A stretch of 64,000 nt of DNA from Amycolatopsis sacchari. Lineage in GTDB: Bacteria; Actinomycetota; Actinomycetes; Mycobacteriales; Pseudonocardiaceae. Positions 27,416 to 36,730 of the stretch are shown piece by piece. The stretch covers positions 434,001 through 498,000 of the forward strand of contig NZ_FORP01000001.1 of assembly GCF_900114035.1 (NCBI RefSeq), read 5' to 3'. The notes beneath the pieces were generated by a model. The model worked only from the letters and a program-made list of their open reading frames with translations, was not told the origin of the DNA and searched no databases. Within the stretch, counting starts at the first letter, position 1. Every line of letters begins with the position of its first letter. The translations under genes were made by a program, and so were the position numbers.

Positions 27416-28762
27416 ATGAGAAAGACCGTGCTCGCCGCGGTCGGCGCACTCGCGCTGACCGTGTTGTCCCCCTTCGCCGCGCAGGCGGCGACCGGCCAGA
27501 TCACCGGCTACGGCGGCAAATGCGTCGACGTCGCCGCGGCCAGCAACGCCAACGGCACGCCGGTGCAGATCTACGACTGCAACGGCACCAACGCGCAGCA
27601 GTGGACCGCGCCCGGTGACGGCACGCTGCGCGCGCTGGGCAAGTGCCTCGACGTCACGGCCGCCGGAACCGCCGACGGCACGAAGGTCCAGCTCTACGAC
27701 TGCAACGGCACCGGCGCGCAGCAGTGGAGCTACAACACCTCGACCAGGCAGTACGTCAACACCGGCTCCGGCAAGTGCCTCGACGACACGGACTGGAGCA
27801 CCACCAACGGCACGCAGCTGCAGATCTGGACGTGCGCGGCCACCGCGAACCAGCAGTGGTCGGCGCCGAACGGCAGCACCGCCGCGCCGAGCGCGCCGAT
27901 GGCCGTCGCGCCCTACCTGTACGAGGGCTGGGGTAGCCCGCCCAACCCGATCGAGGTCATGAACTCCACCGGGGTCAAGTGGTTCACGCTCGCGTTCGTG
28001 CTCTCCAACGGCACGTGCAACCCGCAGTGGGACGGCTCGCGGCCGCTCACCGGCGGCGTGGACGGCTCGACGATCAACGCCATCCGCGGCAACGGCGGGG
28101 ACGTGGTGCCCTCGTTCGGTGGCTACAGCGGCAACAAGCTCGAGCAGTCGTGCGGCAGCGCGAGCGCGCTCGCCGGCGCGTACCAGGCCGTCATCAACGC
28201 CTTCGGGTTCAAGGCGATCGACATCGACCTGGAGGCCGACGCCTACTCGAGCGCGACCGTGCAGCAGCGGACGGTGGACGCGCTCAAGACGATCCGGGCG
28301 AACAACCCGTCGGTGAAGATCTACGTGACGATCGGCACCGGGCAGTCCGGGCCCGACACGAGCCTGATCAACCGCGCGGCGGCGAGCGGGTTCGCGGCGG
28401 ACGCGTGGACGATCATGCCGTTCGACTTCGGCGGGGCCGGGCAGAACATGGGCAACCTGACCGTGCAGGCCGCCGAGGGGCTGAAGAACGCGCTCAAGAG
28501 CGCCTACGGCTACAGCGATGACAGCGCTTACCGGCACAGCGGGATCTCGTCGATGAACGGGATCACCGACCAAAGCGAGACGGTGACGGTCAACGACTTC
28601 AACACGATCCTCAACTACGCCGGCAGCCACCACCTCGCCCGCCTCACGTTCTGGTCGGTCAACCGCGACCGGCCCTGCACGGGCGGCGCGGCGGATTCCT
28701 GCTCCGGCGTCTCCCAGTCGAACTGGGACTACACCAAGGTGTTCGCGAAGTACGCGGGGTAG
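27416..28762 (+). CDS. Secreted GH18 chitinase-like protein with ricin-type lectin domain
   Basis: A 448-residue exported protein. A signal peptide (VLAAVGALALTVLSPFAAQAA) is followed by a ricin-B lectin domain, residues about 27-150, with three QxW-type repeats (NAQQW, GAQQW, NQQW). A GH18 barrel then begins at VAPYLYEGW. The catalytic strand reads FKAIDIDLEADA, keeping the Asp-x-Asp-x-Glu core of the DxxDxDxE motif while the first Asp is Phe. MPFDFGG and the late LTFWSVNRD are also typical of the bacterial GH18 group with this form. It is probably a chitinase, co-transcribed with the GH30 gene and controlled by the upstream DasR-type site. Confidence 0.88.
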   Translation: MRKTVLAAVGALALTVLSPFAAQAATGQITGYGGKCVDVAAASNANGTPVQIYDCNGTNAQQWTAPGDGTLRALGKCLDVTAAGTADGTKVQLYDCNGTGAQQWSYNTSTRQYVNTGSGKCLDDTDWSTTNGTQLQIWTCAATANQQWSAPNGSTAAPSAPMAVAPYLYEGWGSPPNPIEVMNSTGVKWFTLAFVLSNGTCNPQWDGSRPLTGGVDGSTINAIRGNGGDVVPSFGGYSGNKLEQSCGSASALAGAYQAVINAFGFKAIDIDLEADAYSSATVQQRTVDALKTIRANNPSVKIYVTIGTGQSGPDTSLINRAAASGFAADAWTIMPFDFGGAGQNMGNLTVQAAEGLKNALKSAYGYSDDSAYRHSGISSMNGITDQSETVTVNDFNTILNYAGSHHLARLTFWSVNRDRPCTGGAADSCSGVSQSNWDYTKVFAKYAG

Positions 28763-28847
28763 GCCCCGCGATCGGCGGTAGGGCGGCTGCCTTGTGCGCG
28801 CCTAGCATGGGCACACCGGTTTTCGACGAGGAAAACGAGGTGCACCG

Positions 28848-30068
28848 ATGGCGGGCAACAAGGCAGTCGCTTACGTCGGCAAGGGCACCGTCGAAGTCCA
28901 GGACATCGACTATCCCGACTTCGTCCTGCACGACGGTCCCGGGGTGAACAAGGCGAACGTGGGGCGCGAAGTGCACCACGGCGTGATCCTGAAGAACGTG
29001 GCCACCAACATCTGCGGCAGCGACCAGCACATGGTGCGCGGCCGCACCACCGCCCCCGAGGGGCTCGTGCTCGGGCACGAGATCACCGGGGAGGTGGTGG
29101 AGACGGGCCGGGACGTGGAGTTCGTGCACGTCGGCGACCTGGTCTCGGTGCCGTTCAACATCGCGTGCGGGCGGTGCCGCAACTGCAAGGAGGGCAAGAC
29201 CGGGATCTGCCTCAACGTCAACCCGGACCGCCCGGGCTCCGCGTACGGGTACGTGGACATGGGCGGCTGGGTCGGCGGGCAGGCCGAGTACGTGATGGTG
29301 CCGTACGCGGACTGGAACGTGCTCAAGTTCCCCGACCGGGACCGGGCGATGGAGAAGATCCTCGACCTGGCCATGCTTTCGGACATCTTCCCGACCGGCT
29401 TCCACGGCTGCGTCAGCGCGGGCGTGACGGTCGGCTCGACGGTCTACATCGCCGGGGCGGGCCCGGTCGGGCTGGCGGCCGCCGCGTCCGCCCAACTACT
29501 GGGTGCCGCCGTGGTCATCGTCGGCGACCTCAACCCGGAGCGGCTGGCGCAGGCGCGCTCGTTCGGCTGCGAGACGGTCGACGTGTCCCAGGGTGACCCG
29601 AAGGAGCAGATCGCGGAGATCCTGGGCGTGCCGGAGGTGGACTGCGGGGTGGACGCGGTCGGCTTCGAGGCACGCGGGCACGGCAGGGACGCGGAAACGG
29701 AAAAACCGGCCGCCGTGCTCAATTCACTCATGGACCTCACGCGCGCGGGTGGCGCGCTCGGCATCCCCGGGCTGTACGTGACGGGTGATCCGGGCGCCGC
29801 GGACGAAGCGGCGCGGCAGGGCTCGCTGTCCCTCCGGATCGGGCTCGGCTGGGCGAAATCCCACGCCTTCACCACCGGGCAGTGCCCGGTCATGCGCTAC
29901 CACCGGCAGCTGATGATGGCGATCCTGCACGACCGGGTGCACATCGCCGACGCCGTCAACGCCACGCCGATCCCGCTCGCCGAAGCGCCACGAGGGTACG
30001 AGGAGTTCGACCAGGGCGCGGCCCGCAAGTACGTGCTGGACCCGCACGGGCTGCTCTCGGCGCACTGA
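28848..30068 (+). CDS. fdhA: Glutathione-independent formaldehyde dehydrogenase
   Basis: A 406-residue zinc medium-chain dehydrogenase of the FdhA type, known to dismutate or oxidise formaldehyde with tightly bound NAD. It has the catalytic zinc motif NICGSDQHMVRG, LGHEITG, the structural zinc segment CGRCRNCKEGKTGIC, an unusual long insertion with Gly-Tyr-rich DRPGSAYGYVDMGGW, and the coenzyme motif AGAGPVGLAAA. It is a single gene between chitinase and PBP. A role in detoxifying formaldehyde from demethylation reactions is plausible. Confidence 0.93.
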   Translation: MAGNKAVAYVGKGTVEVQDIDYPDFVLHDGPGVNKANVGREVHHGVILKNVATNICGSDQHMVRGRTTAPEGLVLGHEITGEVVETGRDVEFVHVGDLVSVPFNIACGRCRNCKEGKTGICLNVNPDRPGSAYGYVDMGGWVGGQAEYVMVPYADWNVLKFPDRDRAMEKILDLAMLSDIFPTGFHGCVSAGVTVGSTVYIAGAGPVGLAAAASAQLLGAAVVIVGDLNPERLAQARSFGCETVDVSQGDPKEQIAEILGVPEVDCGVDAVGFEARGHGRDAETEKPAAVLNSLMDLTRAGGALGIPGLYVTGDPGAADEAARQGSLSLRIGLGWAKSHAFTTGQCPVMRYHRQLMMAILHDRVHIADAVNATPIPLAEAPRGYEEFDQGAARKYVLDPHGLLSAH

Positions 30069-30078
30069 ACCACGGGCG

Positions 30079-30109
30079 TCCCGCCCGTCGTTTACAGTGA
30101 CGGGCGGGA
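30079..30109. terminator. Hairpin between fdhA and the PBP gene
   Basis: TCCCGCCCGTC pairs perfectly with GACGGGCGGGA around a 9-base loop, starting 11 bp after the fdhA stop and followed by ATTCT. It is likely a terminator for fdhA. The loop also contains TACAGT, which could serve as a -10 for the downstream gene, whose start is 17 bp further on. Confidence 0.7.
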
Positions 30110-30125
30110 TTCTCGGAGGTCGATT

Positions 30126-32306
30126 TTGGCGAGCTACGGCGAGCGGCCCGGGTGGCGGCGGGTGCGGCGGACCCTGTACGTGGTGCTGGGCCTGGGTATG
30201 TTCGTCCCGGTCGCGGCGTTCGTCGTGGCGTACTTCATGGTCGACGTGCCGGACCCGAACGCGCTGGCGGCGAGCCTGAACCAGCCGGTGACGCTGTACT
30301 ACGCCGACGGCTCGACGCTGTACACGAAGTCGACCGAGGGCGCGCACGCGGTCGTGTCGTGGGACCAGATCCCGCAGACGATGAAGAACGCGCAGATCGC
30401 CGCTGAAGACGAGACGTTCATGACGAACTCGGGCTTCGACCTCAAGGCCATCCTGCGCACGGTGTACAACCGGCTGACCGGCGGCACCGGCGGTGGTTCG
30501 ACGATCGGCCAGGAGTACGTCAAGAAGGCCACCGGCAACGACGACGCGACGCTGAAGCGGAAGTTCGTGGAAATGGTCGAGTCGTACAAGATGACCCGTA
30601 CCTACTCCAAACAGGACATCCTCACCGCATACCTCAACACCGTCTACTTCGGACGCGGGGCGTACGGGATCTCGGCCGCGGCGAGGGCGTACTACAACGA
30701 GGACGTGAGCAAGCTGACGACGGAGCAGTCGGCGCTGCTCGCGGGCCTGGTGCAGCTGCCGGGGCAGGCGGACAACACCGCCTACCAGCAACGGCGCTAC
30801 AGCTACGTGATGGGGCGGTTGCTGGCCAACCACTGGATCACGCAGGCCGAGTACTCGTCGGCGCAGTTCCCCACGCCGGTGCCGAACGCCGCCAAGAACG
30901 GCGGTTCGAACCTCGCGGACCGGCAGTACATCGTCTCCGAGGCCTTCGCCGAACTGGCCGCCGCGGGCTACTCCGAGCAGTCGCTGACGGCGTCCGGCGC
31001 CAAGATCTACCTCACCATCCAGCCGGACGCGCAGCAGAAGGCCGAGCAGGCGGTGCAGAAGATCATGGCCGCCGACGCCGAGTACCCGGACGAGGGCAGC
31101 GCGCTGGTGTCCGCGAACCCGCAGACCGGCGAGATCCTGGCCTACTACGGCGGGAACGGCTCCACCGCCTACGACCTGGCGACCACCCCGCAGCAGCCGG
31201 GTTCGTCGTTCAAGCCGTACGTGCTCGCGGCCGGTGTGCGGGCACAGCCGGACAAGATCGGCCTGGACACGGTCTACGACGGCAGCGACAACCAGACGAT
31301 CGCCGGGCAGCTGGTGCACAACTCCGACGGCGAGGGTTCGCCGCAGATCACCGTCAAGGACGCGATGACGCAGTCGGTGAACACGGTGTTCTACCGGATG
31401 GGCGCGGACGTCGGCGTTTCCGCGGTGCGGCAGGCGGCGTGGGACGCCGGGATCCCGAAGCAGATCACCACGTCGCTGGGCGCCACGTTCGATTCGCTGC
31501 AGAACGACGACCCGGCCACGGGCAAGGGCACCGGCACGACCGAGCTGGGCATCGCGATCGGGCAGTACCCGGTGCGGCCACTCGACCAGGCGCAGGGGTA
31601 CGCGACGTTCGCGGCGAACGGGATGTATGTGCCGTTGCACCTGGTCGCGCGCGTGACCGACGACAGCGGCAACCCGGTCTACGGGTTCACGACGGCACCG
31701 AAGCCGGCGTTCAGCGACGACGCGGCGACGAACTCGGCGATCGCGTCGATCGTGACCCAGTCGATGACCGACGTGGCGTCGTCGTCGGGGGACGGGCTGT
31801 CCGGCGCGCGGCCGAACGCAGCCAAGACCGGGACGGCGCAGTTCGGGAACACCGGGCACAACTCCGAGGCGTGGATGGTCGGGTTCACGCCGCAGGTGGT
31901 GACCGCCGTGTGGTTCGGCAACGTCAAACAGCCGGCGCCGATCTACGGCAACTACCACAACGGCAAGGGGCGCGAGCACGGGTACGACGTGTACGGACGG
32001 GAGGAACCGGGCTACATCTGGCAGGCCTACATGGCCGCCTACCTGTCCGGGAAACCCGTGCAGTCGTTCCCGCAGGCACCCGACCTCACCACGCCCACCA
32101 CGACCCCGCCGCCGTCGACGACGACGAGCGAGACGGTGCCGCCGTCCCCGACGAGCAGCAGCCCGAGCGAACCGCCCAGCCCGACGGAAACCCCGCCGAG
32201 CCGGCCGCGGCACCCGTTCCCGCCACCGCCACCGACCTGCCTGCCGGGGGACTGCCCGGGGGAACCCTCCACGACGTCGGTTTCGCGGCACCACCCGGTG
32301 CGCTGA
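30126..32306 (+). CDS. Bifunctional class A penicillin-binding protein
   Basis: A 726-residue peptidoglycan synthase with one N-terminal membrane helix (TLYVVLGLGMFVPVAAFVVAYF). The GT51 transglycosylase domain has AAEDETFMTNSGFD, GGGSTIGQEYVKK and KQDILTAYLNTVYFGRGAYG. The transpeptidase domain has the active-site SSFK (SxxK), QSVNTVF (SxN) and KTGTAQF. The C-terminal 70 residues are a Pro/Ser/Thr-rich tail. The start is TTG at 30126 with GGAGG upstream. It builds glycan strands and crosslinks at the outer membrane face. GGSTITQQ is GGSTIGQE here, a mild variation. Confidence 0.94.
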   Translation: MASYGERPGWRRVRRTLYVVLGLGMFVPVAAFVVAYFMVDVPDPNALAASLNQPVTLYYADGSTLYTKSTEGAHAVVSWDQIPQTMKNAQIAAEDETFMTNSGFDLKAILRTVYNRLTGGTGGGSTIGQEYVKKATGNDDATLKRKFVEMVESYKMTRTYSKQDILTAYLNTVYFGRGAYGISAAARAYYNEDVSKLTTEQSALLAGLVQLPGQADNTAYQQRRYSYVMGRLLANHWITQAEYSSAQFPTPVPNAAKNGGSNLADRQYIVSEAFAELAAAGYSEQSLTASGAKIYLTIQPDAQQKAEQAVQKIMAADAEYPDEGSALVSANPQTGEILAYYGGNGSTAYDLATTPQQPGSSFKPYVLAAGVRAQPDKIGLDTVYDGSDNQTIAGQLVHNSDGEGSPQITVKDAMTQSVNTVFYRMGADVGVSAVRQAAWDAGIPKQITTSLGATFDSLQNDDPATGKGTGTTELGIAIGQYPVRPLDQAQGYATFAANGMYVPLHLVARVTDDSGNPVYGFTTAPKPAFSDDAATNSAIASIVTQSMTDVASSSGDGLSGARPNAAKTGTAQFGNTGHNSEAWMVGFTPQVVTAVWFGNVKQPAPIYGNYHNGKGREHGYDVYGREEPGYIWQAYMAAYLSGKPVQSFPQAPDLTTPTTTPPPSTTTSETVPPSPTSSSPSEPPSPTETPPSRPRHPFPPPPPTCLPGDCPGEPSTTSVSRHHPVR

Positions 32307-32307
32307 G

Positions 32308-33087
32308 CTACTGCCCCGGCGTGCGCTGGTGGAAGGTCAGCCGCCCGTCGGACGGGCCGGATTCCGACCAGCCGCCGGCGTCGGCCGTCCAGGTGCGGCC
32401 GTCGAAGGTGACGGTGTCGATCGCGAAGCGGGTGGCGTTCGCCACGAGCCAGCTCGCCAGCTCCCAGCCCGCCGCGAGCTCGTGGGCACCGGTCAGGCGC
32501 GCCGAGCCCAGCTCCGCGTTCGCGACCGGGACCAGGTCGGCCGCGGGGGCGCCGAGCACCAGGTCGTGGCAGGTGAAGGCAGCGGGCGTCTGGCCGGTGA
32601 GCGCGCCGGCGAGCGCCCGCGCCTCGGGCTCCCACTGCGCGTAGGCCTCCGGCAGCCCCGAGCGCTGCACCAGCTGGGCCGCCTCGGTCACGCTCAGGTC
32701 CGCCCAGTGCGGCTGGGCCCGCAGGCGCTGGTAGAACGTCGTCGCGGCGTACACCGGGTCGGTGACCTGGGCGTAGGTGCCCCAGCCCTGGCTCGGCCGC
32801 TGCTGGAACAACCCCGCCGAGTCGCGGTCGCCGCCGGTGAGGTTGCGCAGCTTGGATTCCTGCAACCCGGTCGCGAGCGCGACCGTCACCGCGTGGTCCG
32901 GCATGCCCAGCCGCCCGCCGACGGCCGCGATCGTGGCGGCGTTCTGCGCCTGCTCGGGCGTGAGGCTGTAACCCGCCACCCCGCACGAGGGCGGCGGTGG
33001 CTTGCGCTGGGCGAGGACGAGCCAGGCCAGCCCGCCCCCGAGCACCGCGAGGACGAGCACGAGACATCCCCACCGGGCGAACCGCAC
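32308..33087 (-). CDS. Membrane-anchored lytic-transglycosylase-like protein
   Basis: A 259-residue protein with an N-terminal membrane helix (WGCLVLVLAVLGGGLAWLVLA). A soluble-lysozyme-like domain follows: ATGLQESKLRNLTGGDRDSAGLFQQRPSQGW, in which LQESK carries the presumed catalytic Glu and AGLFQQRPSQGWG is characteristic of actinobacterial transglycosylase-like proteins. GTG at 33087 has AAAGGA upstream. It is downstream of acetamidase on the same strand and convergent with the PBP gene (1 bp between the ends), pairing a glycan cleaver with a synthase. Confidence 0.8.
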   Translation of the reverse strand: MRFARWGCLVLVLAVLGGGLAWLVLAQRKPPPPSCGVAGYSLTPEQAQNAATIAAVGGRLGMPDHAVTVALATGLQESKLRNLTGGDRDSAGLFQQRPSQGWGTYAQVTDPVYAATTFYQRLRAQPHWADLSVTEAAQLVQRSGLPEAYAQWEPEARALAGALTGQTPAAFTCHDLVLGAPAADLVPVANAELGSARLTGAHELAAGWELASWLVANATRFAIDTVTFDGRTWTADAGGWSESGPSDGRLTFHQRTPGQ

Positions 33088-33103
33088 ATCCTTTTGTAGC
33101 AGG

Positions 33104-34030
33104 TCAGCGCACCGCGCCGGGCGGCAGCACCGCGTGCACGCCCCACGTCCGGTTCGCCACCTGCGTGACACGCAGGTCCACCACGGCGCTCGCGAGCGCC
33201 AGTGCCGCGCCGCGGGCCAGCCCGTGTGACGCCTGCAGCCAGGTGACCATCGCGGCGAGCGCGTCCGCCATCGCGTCGTCGAGGTGCTCCGCGAAACCGA
33301 ACGTGATCCGGCCCGCCGGGGTTTCGGCGTGGCACCTCGGCACCGGCGTCGAGGGGAGTACGTCGAGCACCACCTCGACGGTCATCGGGCATTCGATCGC
33401 CGTGCCGCCTGCCTCACCGTCGCCCTGCGCCGCGTGGCCGTCGCCGAGGAGCAGGTGCGCCCCGGGCACGGTGACCGGCAGGTACAACGTCGAACCGGCG
33501 ACCAGTTCCCGGCAGTCGATGTTGCCGCCGCCCTCGGTGCGCGGCGGGATCGTCGAGTGCTCGCCCGGTTCCGCGGGAGGCAGCCCGACGACACCGGGGA
33601 ACGGTGAGAGCCGCACCGTGTGGCCGAGCTGGTTCCGTGCCGTACCGGACTCGGCATCCAGTTCCCACAGCAACCACGTCGGTGGTTCGTCCGCCAGTCC
33701 GAGCCGTCGCGTCAGCCAGTTGTCCTTGCCGCCCGCGACCGTCCAGCCCCAGTCGCCGGGGCGCACGGACTTCAGGTGCACGGCGAGCACCGTCCCCGGC
33801 TCGGCGCCTCGCACGGCGATCGGTCCCGTCAGGCAGTGGCCGCGGCGGGAGGGGAACATCTTCGGCCGGTCGTCACCGGGGACGCGGTGTGGCTCCAGGT
33901 TGCCATGCGCGTCGAGGGCCGACACGACCACCGTGTCGCCGGGATCCACCGTCAGCACCGGCGGGGTGTCGCGGCTGAACACGTCGATGGTCGTCGTCGG
34001 GGTGGGGTCGAGCCGGTGCGTCGTCGTCAC
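33104..34030 (-). CDS. Acetamidase/formamidase family protein
   Basis: A 308-residue member of the acetamidase/formamidase family, which hydrolyses short amides to ammonia and the acid. Family marks are TVVVSALDAHGN, MFPSRRGHCLTGPIAVRGAEPG, GGGNIDCRELVAGSTLYLPV and LLLGDGHAAQGDGEAGGTAIE, the latter holding the conserved His/Asp/Glu metal ligands. It overlaps the upstream GntR gene by 4 bp (ATGA), so the regulator probably controls it in response to an amide or acid. Confidence 0.9.
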   Translation of the reverse strand: MTTTHRLDPTPTTTIDVFSRDTPPVLTVDPGDTVVVSALDAHGNLEPHRVPGDDRPKMFPSRRGHCLTGPIAVRGAEPGTVLAVHLKSVRPGDWGWTVAGGKDNWLTRRLGLADEPPTWLLWELDAESGTARNQLGHTVRLSPFPGVVGLPPAEPGEHSTIPPRTEGGGNIDCRELVAGSTLYLPVTVPGAHLLLGDGHAAQGDGEAGGTAIECPMTVEVVLDVLPSTPVPRCHAETPAGRITFGFAEHLDDAMADALAAMVTWLQASHGLARGAALALASAVVDLRVTQVANRTWGVHAVLPPGAVR

Positions 34031-34731
34031 GGTTCCTCGGGGTTCCAGCTCAGCAGGCGCACGCGCCGCACGGTCTCCAGGTGCGCGCGCATCGCCTCGA
34101 CCGCGGCCCGCGCGTCCTGCGCGCGGATGGCGTCGGCGATCTTCGTGTGCTGCGCGAGGGACTGCGGCGGCCGGCCGGGCTGCTGCAGGGACTCGTGCCG
34201 CGTCTCGGCGATCTGGTCGGCGATGCGCGCCATGAAATCGGCGAGCAGCTCGCTGTGCGCGGCCGCGGTGACGGCGGCGTGGAAACGGCGGTCACCCTCC
34301 TCGCCGGGTTTCCCGTCGTCGATCTCGGCACGCATCGCGGTCAGCGCGGCGTCGATCTCCGCGAGGTCGGCGTCCGTCCGGCGCTGCGCCGCCAGTTCGG
34401 CGAGCTTGGTCTCCATCGCCTCGCGGGCGTCCAGCACGTCCGGCAGGCGGCGCCGCCGCTCGACCAGGCGCGCCACGGGTTCGGGGTGCAGGCTGTCCGC
34501 GCGGAGGTACGTGCCGCCCCCGTGCCGGATCTCGACCAGCCCCTGCACCTCCAGCACGACTATCGCCTGCTTGAGGGAGGCGCGGCTGACGCGCAGCCGC
34601 TCGGCGAGGTCCCGTTCCGACGGCAGCCGGTCGCCCGCCTTGAGGCCCGCCGCGTCGGCATAGGCTCGCAGTTGCTCCACCACCTGCTCGTACAGGCGGG
34701 GCCGGCTCACCGGGCGCAGCGGATCGGACAC
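34027..34731 (-). CDS. GntR-family (FCD) transcriptional regulator
   Basis: A 234-residue FadR-type regulator. An N-terminal winged helix (LKAGDRLPSERDLAERLRVSRASLKQAIVVLEVQGLVEIRHGGGTYL, given in part) is followed by an all-helical FCD ligand domain. The domain contains DAREAMETKLAELAA and a DRRFHAAVTAAAHSELL stretch, with Asp/His candidates for metal binding. It leads an operon with acetamidase. A candidate operator lies 15 bp upstream of its start. Confidence 0.88.
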   Translation of the reverse strand: MSDPLRPVSRPRLYEQVVEQLRAYADAAGLKAGDRLPSERDLAERLRVSRASLKQAIVVLEVQGLVEIRHGGGTYLRADSLHPEPVARLVERRRRLPDVLDAREAMETKLAELAAQRRTDADLAEIDAALTAMRAEIDDGKPGEEGDRRFHAAVTAAAHSELLADFMARIADQIAETRHESLQQPGRPPQSLAQHTKIADAIRAQDARAAVEAMRAHLETVRRVRLLSWNPEEP

Positions 34732-34745
34732 AGCCGCCAGCCTAG

Positions 34746-34760
34746 TGGATCAGTGGTCCA
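34746..34760. promoter_or_regulatory. Candidate GntR operator
   Basis: TGGATCAGTGGTCCA is an imperfect palindrome (12 of 15 positions symmetrical) in the 50-bp region between the divergent GntR and LtrA genes. FadR-type regulators bind short palindromes of this size. Position is the main support. Confidence 0.4.
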
Positions 34761-34781
34761 GCCAGCCCCATACTGAGCCGC

Positions 34782-35936
34782 GTGACCGAAGGAACCGGGA
34801 CCGGGGAGCGTCACGCCTCCTGGCTGGAGCTGTTCTTCGACCTGGTCGCGGTGGCGGGCGTCGCGCAGCTGTCGCACCTGGTCCACACCACGCGTTCCTG
34901 GGGCGACGCCGGGCTGTACGTGGTGTGCTTCCTCGCGTTCTGGACCGCCTGGATGTGCTTCACCGTCTACGGCAACGTGGCCGGTGGCGCGACGCGGGTG
35001 GCGCCCGTGTTCGGCGCGATGCTGGGGCTGGCGATCATGGCGGCCGCGGTCGAAGGCGTCGGCGGCGAGCACGCCAGGACCTTCGCCATCGCCTACGTCA
35101 CGGTGCGCGTGCTGGCGGACCGGGTGTGGCAGAGCCGTGACGTGCGGCGCATCGTCGTCGACTGGCCCGCCGTCCAGGTGGGCTCGGGGGTGGTGCCGTG
35201 GATCGTGTCGCTGTGGGCCGAAGCGCCGTGGCGGTACGTGCTGTGGGCCCTGGGCCTCGCGCTCGACCTGGTGATCACCTTCCTGTTCGCGGGGAAGCGG
35301 GCGGTGGCCGGGTTCAGCCGGAGGAGCGAGCAGCACCGCGGATCGCGCCCGGTGCCCCAGGCGCAGCTGGTGCACCTCGACGCCGCGCACATCGGGGAGC
35401 GCCTCGGCCTCTTCATGATCATCGTGCTCGGCGAGGGCGTGCTCGTGGTGACCGAGGCGATGACCGCCACGGAGCACTGGGCGACCCCGCTGTACCGGAC
35501 CGTGTTCGGCGCGCTGGCGCTGCTGGCCGCGCTCTGGGCGGTGATGCTGCGGCACGGTTCCGGCGGTGTGCCGTTCCTCGGCGGGCACGCGCTGCCCGCG
35601 CGGGTGATGCTGCCGCTGCACTGCCTCACCGCGGGCGTGGTCGTGGCACTGGCGAGCGGACTCGGGGACGTCATCGGGCACGGGCCACCCCCGGCCGGCA
35701 CGCGGTGGCTGCTGTGCGGGGCCGTCGCCGCGCTGGGCCTGCTCGGGTCGGTGATGGGACTGGTCGCCGGCCGCGGCGGCTGGTGGGCGCTCGCGGTCGC
35801 GTCGATCGCCGTGGCCGGGCCGGGGCTGGTGGGCTGGCTGGGCGCGGAAGGCAGCGCGGTGGTGTGGCTGCTGGTGCTCGTGGTGGTGGCGCAGGTGGCG
35901 GTGACGCGCTTCCAGCTGAGGGTTACGCGCCAGTAG
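34782..35936 (+). CDS. Low-temperature-requirement protein A (LtrA) family membrane protein
   Basis: A 384-residue polytopic protein with about ten membrane helices. It shows the LtrA hallmark N-terminus WLELFFDLVAVAGVAQLSHL, and later HIGERLGLFMIIVLGEGVL with the conserved Glu residues. LtrA was named from a Listeria cold-growth phenotype; the biochemical function is unknown. GTG at 34782. It is followed after 10 bp by the cyclase gene, suggesting co-transcription. Confidence 0.88.
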   Translation: MTEGTGTGERHASWLELFFDLVAVAGVAQLSHLVHTTRSWGDAGLYVVCFLAFWTAWMCFTVYGNVAGGATRVAPVFGAMLGLAIMAAAVEGVGGEHARTFAIAYVTVRVLADRVWQSRDVRRIVVDWPAVQVGSGVVPWIVSLWAEAPWRYVLWALGLALDLVITFLFAGKRAVAGFSRRSEQHRGSRPVPQAQLVHLDAAHIGERLGLFMIIVLGEGVLVVTEAMTATEHWATPLYRTVFGALALLAALWAVMLRHGSGGVPFLGGHALPARVMLPLHCLTAGVVVALASGLGDVIGHGPPPAGTRWLLCGAVAALGLLGSVMGLVAGRGGWWALAVASIAVAGPGLVGWLGAEGSAVVWLLVLVVVAQVAVTRFQLRVTRQ

Positions 35937-35946
35937 GGTCAGCGGC

Positions 35947-36702
35947 GTGAGCGAGGAGCCGAGGGCGCGGCGGTGGTTGCGGGACGCCGACCGGCACGCG
36001 GTCGCCATCCGTGCCGCGCGAGCGGTGCGGCGGCTGGCGCCGGGGGCGGACGTGGTGGCGCTGCCCGGCTCGGACCGCCCGTCGGACCGCGTCGCCCGGC
36101 TGCTCGAAGAGGCGGGCGGCGGCAGGCCCAGCGCGGCACGGGAACTGGGGCTCGCGGCGGTGCGGACCTGGCAGGCGTTCTCGCGACCGGGCGCCGCCGG
36201 CGGCGAGGTGACGATCCTGTTCACCGACCTCGTCGGGTTCTCCAGCTGGGCGCTCGACGCGGGGGACGACTCCGTCCTGCGCCTGCTGCGGGAGGTCGGC
36301 GACGTCACCGGCGCCGTGGTCTCGCGGCACGGCGGGAAGGTGGTGAAGTCCCTCGGGGATGGCGTGATGGCGGTGTTCCCGGCCGCCGGGGCGGCGATCG
36401 GGGCCGCGGCTGAGGCGTGCACCGCGGTCAGCGCGATCACGCTCGACGGCTACCGGCCGCAGCTGCGGGCGGGGCTGCACACCGGGCACCCGCGCCGCGT
36501 GCGCGGCGACTACCTCGGCGTGGACGTCAACGTGGCGGCCCGCGTCGCGGCCGCGGCCACGGCGGGCGAGGTGCTCGTCTCCGGTCCCGCACTGGCCACT
36601 GTGGACGCTGCGGGGTACGTGGTCCGGCGTCGGCGCCGCTTCCGGGCCAAGGGCGCGCCCCGGGACCTGGAGGTGTACTCCGTCGTGCCGCGGCACACGT
36701 GA
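35947..36702 (+). CDS. Class III adenylate/guanylate cyclase-domain protein
   Basis: A 251-residue protein with a short N-terminal helical segment and a single cyclase catalytic domain (about 85-250). The metal-binding Asp is in FTDLVGFSSWA, the second Asp in LGDGVMAVFP, and the transition-state Asn/Arg segment is DVNVAARVAAAA. There are no membrane helices or recognised sensor domain. The RRRRRFRAKGAP near the end fits the substrate-specificity Lys position of adenylate cyclases. It probably forms a cytosolic homodimer producing cAMP; activity is inferred. Confidence 0.87.
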   Translation: MSEEPRARRWLRDADRHAVAIRAARAVRRLAPGADVVALPGSDRPSDRVARLLEEAGGGRPSAARELGLAAVRTWQAFSRPGAAGGEVTILFTDLVGFSSWALDAGDDSVLRLLREVGDVTGAVVSRHGGKVVKSLGDGVMAVFPAAGAAIGAAAEACTAVSAITLDGYRPQLRAGLHTGHPRRVRGDYLGVDVNVAARVAAAATAGEVLVSGPALATVDAAGYVVRRRRRFRAKGAPRDLEVYSVVPRHT

Positions 36703-36730
36703 GGCGGCGATGCCGGTTTAATGGGCGGCG

